Assembly: GCA_024640665.1 (NCBI GenBank)
Contig: JAHEEO010000021.1
Span: 1-19,636 of the forward strand
Direction: 5' to 3'
Source: Rhodospirillales bacterium
GTDB taxonomy: Bacteria; Pseudomonadota; Gammaproteobacteria; Steroidobacterales; Rariloculaceae
DNA length: 19,636 nucleotides
Position 1 is the first letter of the stretch, and each line of letters starts with the position of its first letter. Position numbers and translations under genes: made by a program. The notes beneath the pieces were generated by a model. That model was not told where the DNA came from. It ran no database searches and was given only the letters and a program-made list of their open reading frames with translations. Below, piece after piece: positions 7,711 through 14,900 of the stretch.

Positions 7711-8939
7711 TGCCAGTCTTTCGTTATCTGGGCCGCACATCCCGTGGTGAAGCGGTAAAGGGCGTACTGGAAGCAGACTCACCTGAATCATTGGCGGATC
7801 ACTTGTTCGCTCGTGGTATTACGCCGACGGAAATTTTGCCGACCAATGTATCGCAGGATGTTGTCCACGACGCCTGGAAAAAACTCGGTGGTGGCCGACC
7901 GCAAACGAACGATCTAATCATGTTCTCGCGGCAGATGCACTCGCTGACCAAAGCTGGGTTGCCGTTATTACGTGGCATGTCTAGTTTAGCGTCGTCTACG
8001 CCTAATCAAATATTTCGTGAGGTGCTGGGCCAGATCCTCGAAAACCTCCAGGCTGGCCGTGATCTCGCTTCGTCACTCGCGCAACACCCGGAGGTGTTCT
8101 CGAAGTTTTACGTCAGTGTTATTCGCGTTGGCGAGAATACCGGTAACTTGCCCGTGGCTTTCATGCGTATGTACGAATACTTGGGCATGGAGAAACGCAT
8201 TAAGGACAAATTGTCTGCGGCTACGCGTTACCCGGCAACGGTGATTGTTGCGATTGCTGTTGCCTTGGTGGTTATCACCGTATTTGTGTTGCCCAAGTTC
8301 GAACCGATTTTTGCCTCGTTAGGCGACAATTTACCCTGGGCTACCCGAGTCTTGCTCGGGGTCTCAGGCTTCGTGACCGAATACTGGTACATCGTTGTGG
8401 CTGGATTATTAATGGCCTACATGGGTTTTAGGATATACGTTCAGTCAGACGAGGGTCGTTATCAGTGGGACAAACAAAAACTCAAGTTGCCGATACTCGG
8501 TGGTATTACGCATAAAGCAACGTTGGCGAAAGTCTGTCGCTCGTTTGCATTGACGATCGAATCGGGCGTGCCGATCGTTCAAGGTCTCAACATGATTGCT
8601 CAGGCAACCGGAAACGAATACATGTGCGAAGGTGTATTGAGTCTCCGCACGGGCGTTGAGCACGGCGAATCCCTCAGTCGCACAGCACAAACTAGCGGAC
8701 TTTTTTCGCCGTTGGCTCTACAGATGATCATGATCGGTGAAGAGACAGGTGCACTTGGCGAACTGCTGGTTGAAGTTGCCGATTTCTATGAACGCGAAGT
8801 CGACTATGAACTGGAAAACATCAGCTCAGCCTTGGAGCCAATCTTGATTGTGGCTGTTGGATCAATGGTGCTGGTATTGGCGCTGGGTGTGTTTTTGCCG
8901 CTTTGGGATATGGCGGCAAGTGGTGGAGGATTTGGCTGA
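7710..8939 (+). CDS. mshG: MSHA inner-membrane platform protein MshG (PilC/GspF family)
   Basis: This polytopic inner-membrane protein of 409 residues belongs to the PilC/GspF family, whose members hold the pilus base and couple ATPase rotation to pilin insertion. The N-terminus (MPVFRYLGRTSRGEAVKGVLEA) is typical. Two T2SSF domains follow (about residues 70-195 and 270-400), with membrane segments near 175-195, 226-244 and 377-399. The conserved QMHSLTKAGLPLLRGM and FALTIESGVPIVQGLNMIA stretches mark the repeat starts, and MIMIGEETGALGELLVEVA is the second-domain signature. Translation begins at GTG 7710, sharing one base with the mshE stop (TAGTG), with AAGG at 7697-7700 as the ribosome site 9 nt upstream. 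It is the last gene before the intergenic region that leads to the pilin genes; no mshF follows. Confidence 0.93.
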   Translation: MPVFRYLGRTSRGEAVKGVLEADSPESLADHLFARGITPTEILPTNVSQDVVHDAWKKLGGGRPQTNDLIMFSRQMHSLTKAGLPLLRGMSSLASSTPNQIFREVLGQILENLQAGRDLASSLAQHPEVFSKFYVSVIRVGENTGNLPVAFMRMYEYLGMEKRIKDKLSAATRYPATVIVAIAVALVVITVFVLPKFEPIFASLGDNLPWATRVLLGVSGFVTEYWYIVVAGLLMAYMGFRIYVQSDEGRYQWDKQKLKLPILGGITHKATLAKVCRSFALTIESGVPIVQGLNMIAQATGNEYMCEGVLSLRTGVEHGESLSRTAQTSGLFSPLALQMIMIGEETGALGELLVEVADFYEREVDYELENISSALEPILIVAVGSMVLVLALGVFLPLWDMAASGGGFG

Positions 8940-9103
8940 GCATCGGCACACATTCAGCGTTGTAAAGCTGGGAGCAGCATCACACGCGGGAAATGCGTGT
9001 TGAGGAACCGGTCACAGCCGACTCGATATTTTGTCAATAAAGTATTGTTGAGTATCGATGTAAGTTTTGCATCAAACATTAGCGCAAGTAGTTGCACTAA
9101 TTA

Positions 9104-9118
9104 CGGACGTGACGTCCG
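9104..9118 (+). promoter_or_regulatory. Perfect 7-1-7 palindrome upstream of the pilin gene
   Basis: CGGACGT-G-ACGTCCG is a perfect inverted repeat centred 38 bp before the pilin ATG. It could be an operator for a dimeric regulator. As RNA it could form a 5-bp CGGAC/GTCCG stem with a 5-nt loop in the leader, 18 nt before the ribosome site. The symmetry is seen directly; the function is inferred. Confidence 0.45.
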
Positions 9119-9136
9119 ACTAACTAATTTGAAACT

Positions 9137-9144
9137 GGAGAAGG
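9137..9144 (+). promoter_or_regulatory. Strong ribosome binding site of the pilin gene
   Basis: GGAGAAGG lies 4 nt before the ATG at 9149 (the GGAG core 8 nt before). It is the best ribosome site in the pilus cluster, consistent with high output of the major pilin. Confidence 0.7.
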
Positions 9145-9148
9145 TTCG

Positions 9149-9577
9149 ATGAACTCGCAACGCACAAGCGGCGGTTTTACGCTAATTGAATTGGTTGTCG
9201 TTATTACCATTCTAGGTATTCTGGCCGCATTTGCAGTGCCTCGCTTCGTTGCGCTGGAGGCTGAGGCCCGTTCTGCTGCAACTCAGGCTTTGGGCGGCAG
9301 TCTGCGATCTGCGTCGTCACTGTCGCACGCTTTGTGGCTTGCGCAAGGACAGCCAGCAACCGTATCCATGGAAGGCACCGTCATTACGATGGTAAACGGT
9401 TATCCAAACCTCGCAACCATTGACGATACATTGTCTGATCTATCTGGGTTCACATACGCACCCGGGACTGGCGTATTCAGCAAAGATGGCGCTACCGGTA
9501 CTTGTACTGTGACTTATGCGCAAGCTGCCTCAGCGGGTGCGGCCCCTTCAATTGCAGTCGACCTCTCGAGTTGCTAA
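9149..9577 (+). CDS. mshA: MSHA-type major pilin (MshA-like)
   Basis: This is a 142-residue type IVa prepilin. The short basic leader ends at G9 and cleavage before F10 gives FTLIELVVVI, with the conserved +5 glutamate at residue 14. The hydrophobic N-terminal helix runs to about residue 35. Cys119 and the C-terminal Cys142 can form the disulfide loop characteristic of the pilin D-region. The strong ribosome site and separate upstream region suggest this is the major subunit. Only one such pilin is present, whereas classical loci carry mshB and mshA side by side. It could therefore be annotated as either; I favour MshA because of its position directly before mshC, its expression signals and its C-terminal cysteine pair. 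A prepilin peptidase for processing is not in the window. Confidence 0.82.
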   Translation: MNSQRTSGGFTLIELVVVITILGILAAFAVPRFVALEAEARSAATQALGGSLRSASSLSHALWLAQGQPATVSMEGTVITMVNGYPNLATIDDTLSDLSGFTYAPGTGVFSKDGATGTCTVTYAQAASAGAAPSIAVDLSSC

Positions 9578-9607
9578 TTGCGGTCCTTGGTGAGTAGCTG
9601 ACGGCCC

Positions 9608-9653
9608 GCGGTGGATTAACGCCGCAAGTACGTTCGGCTTCGCTCTTGGAAGC
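9608..9653 (+). other. Two short hairpins between the pilin gene and mshC
   Basis: GCGGTG (9608-9613) pairs with CGCCGC (9620-9625) across GATTAA, with one G-T wobble, and GCTTC (9637-9641) pairs with GAAGC (9649-9653) across 7 nt. Neither is followed by a T-run. They could protect the 3' end of a processed pilin message or lower downstream expression; this is inferred from position only. Confidence 0.35.
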
Positions 9654-9666
9654 GCTGCTGATAGAC

Positions 9667-10146
9667 GTGCGTCGCGCAAATCAAGTTTCGATAACGGGGT
9701 TCACACTTGTGGAGCTCGTTGTCGTTATTGTAATCGTTGGAGTTCTTGCAGCCGTTGCGATGCCGAAGTTTGTTGGTGATCGCAGCTTTCAAGAGCGCGG
9801 TTACTTCGAAGAGCTCGCAGCCGCATTACGCACCGCCCAGAAGACCGCCGTTGCGACGGGATGTCCGGTTCGCATCGTAGTAGATGCGGCAGGCTACGCC
9901 GTCACACAGCAACAGGCGGCGAGTGGCCGTTGTGACATATCCGACATGAGTTGGAGTGTGCCGGTGAGATTGCCAGACGGCGAACTGCTCGCTGCCAGTG
10001 CTCCTAATGGTGTAACAGTGAATTCAAGTGTCACTGCGATCTTTGATGCCCTCGGCACCACGAATCTGGGCGCCAATCAACCTCTGTCTATCGGCGCGCA
10101 TACATTGGTACTACAAGCGGCCAGCGGCTACGTGGACGTGCCATGA
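9667..10146 (+). CDS. mshC: MSHA minor pilin MshC
   Basis: This minor prepilin has 159 residues from the preferred start. The basic leader RRANQVSITG is cut after G11 to give FTLVELVVVIVIVGVLAAVA, with +5 glutamate at residue 16. A globular domain with two cysteines follows (ATGCPVRI and SGRCDIS). This family is thought to join the tip-priming complex that starts pilus assembly. The start is uncertain: GTG 9667 gives a normal 11-residue leader but lacks a clear ribosome site, whereas TTG 9646 would give an 18-residue leader with acidic residues and sits inside a hairpin. The frame is closed upstream by TAG at 9595. The 3' end overlaps mshD (ATGA at 10143-10146). The gene call is firm; the start is not. 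Confidence 0.83.
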   Translation: MRRANQVSITGFTLVELVVVIVIVGVLAAVAMPKFVGDRSFQERGYFEELAAALRTAQKTAVATGCPVRIVVDAAGYAVTQQQAASGRCDISDMSWSVPVRLPDGELLAASAPNGVTVNSSVTAIFDALGTTNLGANQPLSIGAHTLVLQAASGYVDVP

Positions 10147-10604
10147 TCAAGTTGCGCAAGCAACAGTCCGCCATGACACTGATAGAAGTGGTCATGTCCA
10201 TCGTAATTGTTGCGATCGCTGTGAGCTCAGTATTGGGTGTTTTATCAAGCAATGTGCAACACAGTGCTGATGCATTGGTTGTCAGCCAGGCCGTTTCGAT
10301 TGCCGAAGCCTATATAGAAGAGGTTTCACTGAAAGCATTCAGTGATCCAGACGGTTTGGATGGAGAGACTCTCAGGGTCGATTTCGACGATGCGGACGAC
10401 TACAACGGCCTGATCGATGGCGGAGCAGTCGATCAATTCGGCAATGCCATTGCCGGCCTGGAGGGTTACACCATCGGCGTTACTGTCCAAGGCAGCGCAG
10501 CGCTGCCAAACATAGCAGCCACGGATGCCCTGCGCATTGATGTGCGTGTGACGTTCGATCCGTATGTCGACTACACACTCACTGCTTACAAGACGCGCTT
10601 GTAG
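10143..10604 (+). CDS. mshD: MSHA minor pilin MshD
   Basis: This 153-residue minor prepilin has a basic leader (MIKLRKQQSA), with predicted cleavage A10|M11, giving MTLIEVVMSIVIVAIAVSSV with +5 glutamate at residue 15. The residue before cleavage is alanine instead of the near-universal glycine, and +1 is methionine instead of phenylalanine. The remainder (SQAVSIAEAYIEEVSLKAF, FDDADDYNGLIDGGA, FDPYVDYTLTAYK) matches the MshD/PilV-like pattern, in which an Asp-rich DADDYNGL stretch is common. The start overlaps the mshC stop, and mshO begins 3 bp after its stop. It is a probable component of the pilus tip complex with MshC, MshO and MshP. Confidence 0.85.
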   Translation: MIKLRKQQSAMTLIEVVMSIVIVAIAVSSVLGVLSSNVQHSADALVVSQAVSIAEAYIEEVSLKAFSDPDGLDGETLRVDFDDADDYNGLIDGGAVDQFGNAIAGLEGYTIGVTVQGSAALPNIAATDALRIDVRVTFDPYVDYTLTAYKTRL

Positions 10605-10607
10605 GCC

Positions 10608-11501
10608 ATGAGTATCGCATCTCACAACTCCACTCAGCGTCAGCCGAAACGGCCAACAACGGGTTTTACATTAATCGAGTTAGTCGTAACTTTGTCGATT
10701 AGTACGATCGTAGTTTCCTTCGCCGCCATGTTTATCAGCGCGCCGATTCAAGGCTTTATCGATCAAAGCCGCCGCGTCCGCCTTGTTGATGCCGCGAACT
10801 CAGCGTTGAGCCGGATGAGCCGCGATGTGCGGCGCGCGTTACCGAACACAGTTCGCACCAGAACGTCTGGTGCCATCACTGCTTTAGAGATGATAAGCAC
10901 GCTTGACGGTGCGCGTTATCGCGAGCAGCCGCCCGGCACCACCGATCAGATTCTGGATTTCACGACATCCGATACTTCCTTCAATGTCATCGGCGCGTTT
11001 ACGGAAATCTCTAAACCGTTCAGCTCTACCAGTCACTACCTGGTTATCTACAACGTGGGCGTGCCGGGCGCAAACGCGTACGAGTTGAGTAACGTAATTA
11101 CGCCGCCAGGCACTCAGATAGACATCGCCGCTGATACAGTCGCCGGAGAAGACCGGGTTACGTTATCGCCGGCGTTTCGTTTCTCGTATGGTTCACCCGT
11201 TCAACGGGTTTTTCTCGTCGATGGCCCAATCAGTTATCTCTGTGATTCCGCGGCGGGCACCTTAACTCGTTATAGCAGTTATGCCATTGCCGGCAATCAT
11301 GCAGATCGAGACTCGCATGGCGAATTGGTCGCTGCCGGGGCAAATTTCGGTTTGATAGCCGACCGTTTAGCAAACTGCACATTTAGCTATGCGCCGGGTT
11401 CCGCGGAACGGGCTGGCATGTTGTCAATGAACGTGCGCGTTGCTGAGCAAGGCGAAACCGTAGCATTGCTCGCGCAAGTGCACGTGGACAATGTGCCATG
11501 A
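10608..11501 (+). CDS. mshO: MSHA minor pilin MshO
   Basis: This large minor prepilin (297 residues, PilW/GspJ-like size class) has a 19-residue hydrophilic leader ending at G19, cut before FTLIELVVTLSISTIVVSFA, with +5 glutamate at residue 24. After the N-terminal helix come the conserved-looking SRMSRDVRRALPNTVR stretch and a long globular part with a cysteine pair (SYLCDSAAG and LANCTFSY). Proteins of this type sit near the tip of type IV pili and type II pseudopili. The ATG at 10608 lies 3 bp after mshD with only AGG as a ribosome site; the stop overlaps mshP (ATGA at 11498-11501), so expression is probably coupled along the row. Confidence 0.87.
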   Translation: MSIASHNSTQRQPKRPTTGFTLIELVVTLSISTIVVSFAAMFISAPIQGFIDQSRRVRLVDAANSALSRMSRDVRRALPNTVRTRTSGAITALEMISTLDGARYREQPPGTTDQILDFTTSDTSFNVIGAFTEISKPFSSTSHYLVIYNVGVPGANAYELSNVITPPGTQIDIAADTVAGEDRVTLSPAFRFSYGSPVQRVFLVDGPISYLCDSAAGTLTRYSSYAIAGNHADRDSHGELVAAGANFGLIADRLANCTFSYAPGSAERAGMLSMNVRVAEQGETVALLAQVHVDNVP

Positions 11502-11929
11502 ACCGCGGTATCGCAATGCGAGTGCGTGCTCGACAAAATCAAACGGGCGTATCGCTCGTTTCCGCAATCTTTCTCATTGTCGTGCTGGCAGCTATCGCCG
11601 CATTTTCAGTTCGTCTCGGTGCCCTGCAACAGCAGACAGTGAACGCAAACTTGCGCGCTGCACAAGCGTTTCACGCGGCAAAATCAGGTATCGCTTGGGG
11701 CGCCTACCGCGCAGTAGGCGCCGGATGGTGCGGCACAACAACGCTGAATTTGGCCGAAGGCGGCGCCAATGGTTTCGCAGTTGCTGTGTCCTGTGTACAA
11801 ACATCGCACGTAGAAGCAGGCGCAGCAATTAATGTTTATACGATATATGTGCTCGCCGAAGCCGGCAGCTACGGCGGGCCAGACTATGTATCGCGACGCA
11901 TGCGAGCGAAGGTTACGGATGCAGGTTAG
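11498..11929 (+). CDS. mshP: MSHA biogenesis protein MshP (PilX-like minor pilin)
   Basis: This is a 143-residue protein with a basic leader (MNRGIAMRVRARQNQTG) and a hydrophobic N-terminal helix from V18 to about residue 40. Cleavage after G17 would give VSLVSAIFLIVVLAAIAAF. Position +5 is serine, not glutamate, as in PilX/GspK-like tip subunits that do not need to pair with a subunit above them. Two cysteines in the globular part (GWCGTTT and AVSCVQTS) could form a disulfide. The start overlaps the mshO stop; ATG 11516 is a possible alternative, giving a shorter leader. The end overlaps the mshQ start by 11 bp. The gene order O-P-Q matches known MSHA loci and supports the name more than the sequence alone does. 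Confidence 0.82.
   Translation: MNRGIAMRVRARQNQTGVSLVSAIFLIVVLAAIAAFSVRLGALQQQTVNANLRAAQAFHAAKSGIAWGAYRAVGAGWCGTTTLNLAEGGANGFAVAVSCVQTSHVEAGAAINVYTIYVLAEAGSYGGPDYVSRRMRAKVTDAG
11908..11912 (+). promoter_or_regulatory. Ribosome binding site deciding the mshQ start
   Basis: GAAGG lies 6 nt before the ATG at 11919. Upstream in-frame ATGs (11832, 11847, 11886 region) would extend deep into mshP and lack such a site, so 11919 is preferred. Confidence 0.6.
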
Positions 11930-14900
11930 ACGCGGCATGCATTGGAATACGCGATTCGAAACTGTTATGTGCGGATGGCGAGCTGGCGTCCCATTCCAAT
12001 ACCTGCCGGAAACGCATGATCTGTCCAGACGTTGGCTATGCGCTTGCATGGCCACTTTGAGTTGCTGCCTGCTTTTTATCAGTGTTGCTACCGCGGCACC
12101 GGGCGATGCTCTGTTCACCGATGACTTTGAGTCCGGCCTCAGTCAGTGGAATATCGCAACCAGCGGGGGCGACGTGAGTGTCGGCAATGAAACAGCGAGC
12201 GCGGGTTCTTCTATGCGTATTCGCTGGGATACGGCGAGCGCCAACTCAATCAGCATAAACGCGGCAGTTCCTGCAGCAGAACTCACACTATGGATCCGCC
12301 GCGGTTCTAACAGCTTCAGCGATCGTCCCGATAATGGCGAGGATCTCATCCTCGAATACCGAACCAATACAAATACGTGGTCGGTTCTGGAAACCATTCC
12401 AGGCCAGGGTCAGCCGGGTCAAGTGTTCGATCGGGCCTTCCCGCTGCCGACAGACGCGCTGCACGCCAACCTCAGCATTCGATTTCGTCTCCTCAACGGA
12501 AGCGGTGAAGACGACGACTACTACCATATAGACAATGTCGCTGTGACAGAGGCAGCGGCCACGGTGGTTTCCGGTGGAAACTTAGGTCTCGGTACCTGTG
12601 AGAATTTTGAGGACGGGTTAGCAGGTTGGAGCGTTTCTTCAAGTGGCGGAGGCGCAGGAGTGTCCGCGGCAACCGCCGCTTCGGGCACTAATTCGCTGTA
12701 CACGCGTTGGGGTTCTGTAACAGTTACTAGTAATGCCGTGGATATGGAAAACGCCCTGAACGCATCGTTGAGTGTATGGATTCGACGCGGCAGCAATAGT
12801 TTCAGCGATCGCCCAGACAATGGCGAAGACCTGGTCGTTGAGTACTTCACGATTGGGTCTACATGGTTGGTTCTGGAAACTTTTCCAGGCCAGGGTCAGC
12901 CGGGTCAAGTGTTCGATCGGACCTTCCCGCTGCCGGCAGACGCTCTGCACCCGGACTTTCAAATCCGTATTCGCCAAACCGGCGGCAGCGGTACGGACCA
13001 GGACTACTGGCATACCGACGATGTCTGCTTAACCGGCAGTAAACCTTTGTTGTATAGCTTCGAAGAAACCCAATGGACAGGTGCATCGAGCGAAGTTATA
13101 GAAAGCAATGGCAGTGGGCTAGACGGAACGGTCATGGGTGGCGCGACAACGGCAACAATGAACCCCGCTACAGCGACCAATCCGGGAACTTGCTTATACG
13201 GCGACTTTGACGGCGTTGATGACTACATTCAAATTGCAGATGCGCCCACGTTGGATATCGCCAACGAATTGACTGTTGCTGCGTGGATCAACATGCGCAG
13301 TTTGCCGTCTGAGTTGCACACAATCGTTTCGAAGGACTGGAATTACGAGGTTCATATCAATCAAAATGGTCAAGTCAATTGGTGGTGGAACGATTCCAGC
13401 GGCACGACACGCTCTTTTACAACGGGCTCTGCCATTACCCTAAACCAATGGCATCACGTCGCGATCACTTATCAGTCCGGACAGCAAACGATTTATGTTG
13501 ACGGTTCTCCATGGGCCACGCGGAGCTATACCGGACTACTAAGACTCAACGATTTGCCGCTTTTCATCGGTACGGACTACAACTTTATCTCGCGAGCATT
13601 CGACGGTTTCATCGATGAAGTGTTTATCGCATCGCGGGCTCAGTCGGCCGCTGAGGTTCAAGCGCTTCGCAATGCGACGCATCCGTGTGCTGATGCCGGC
13701 GCGCAGTTCACGATTAATCACGACAATTTTGGAATTCACTGTATTCCAGAGGCAATCTCAGTCAATGTAATTGATTCCAATGCCGGTACACCGTTGATCA
13801 ATTACAACGCGCAAGTAGAACTCAACACGCAAACTGGCAATGGCAGCTGGATATTGGTTAGCGGTAGCGGTGGTTTTTCTGATGCAATCGCTGACGACGG
13901 CTTGGCAACTTACAACTGGCCGCTCGGAGAGTCTCAGGCGCAGTTTGCCTTGTCGTACACGCAAGGCACGCCGTTCATTGACGTCGATGTGGTGCAAATG
14001 AGCGACCCGGGTATTCGCGACACCGATGCTGAAGGCTTGCTTGAATTTTCCGCGAATGGGTTCACAGTGACAGCAACAGCGCTGAGTAATCCGCCGCCCG
14101 GCATCATTATGCCGTTTTCGGCGACTCAAACAGCGGCAGTGCCCTTCGATGTTCATATTGCGGCTTATGGGCAGACGCCAAACGATATGGCTTGCGGTGT
14201 GATCGAGAGCTATACCGGCAACAAGAACATTCAGTTTTGGTCGACGTATCAAAACCCGACTACCGGCACGCTGAACGTCACCATTGACGGCGCCGTGATT
14301 GCGGCGAACGAAGGGGCTTCTGCCGCGCAGGTGGTTACATTCAATAATGGTCAAGCGCAAATAGTGGCCAAATACAAAGACGTTGGCAGCCTTCAACTGG
14401 CGCTGAAAGATCAAACGACAATTAACGCGGATTTGCCCGCCGGCATTCGCGGTGCCAGTGCGGCTTTCGTTTCCCGCCCGGCGACACTGACGCTGACGGA
14501 TATTCGCGATGCTTCGGGGGCCACAGCCAACCCTCAGGCAGCGGATGCAACGGGACCGGTGTTTATTGCGGCAGGCGCCGATTTTAGAGCGACGGTTACG
14601 GCCCGGGATAGCGACGGTGACGCGACCCCTAATTTTGGTCGAGAAATTATCCCAGAAACCGTTCGCATAGAAACCGAGGTCGTTGCGCCGACCGGTGGCG
14701 CTAATCCAAGCGTTGTTGCGGCAAGCGGTTTCGGTGCCTTCAGCGGTGGCGTAGCAAGCGGCACCGATTTCCGCTGGAACGAAGTGGGCATCGTGCAATT
14801 GCGCCCCGGCGTGGGCGATTCGGACTATTTGGGAACCGGAGACGTATTGGGTGCTTTGTCCGCGAACGTGGGTCGTTTCGTTCCCGATCACTTCACTTCC

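Larger units (their letters stand above)
8940..9148 (+). promoter_or_regulatory. Intergenic region likely carrying the pilin promoter
   Basis: This 209-bp non-coding region separates the assembly genes from the pilin gene, where a strong separate promoter is expected. It contains TTGTCA (9031-9036) as a possible -35 with a weak TATCGA about 16 bp on, an alternative ACTAAT at 9096-9101, and a perfect palindrome at 9104-9118. No intrinsic terminator with a T-run was seen, so readthrough from mshG remains possible. The promoter assignment is inference; only the palindrome and the ribosome site are clear. Confidence 0.45.

Noticed and set aside
9080..9096. Possible sigma-54 promoter (TAGCGC ... 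TTGC) upstream of the pilin
   Set aside because: The two elements are one base too far apart for the fixed sigma-54 spacing, and the -24 element lacks the GG dinucleotide.
12123..13031. CRISPR-like or mobile repeat
   Set aside because: Only two long coding copies in frame, with no short regular repeats and spacers and no transposase; it is a protein module duplication.
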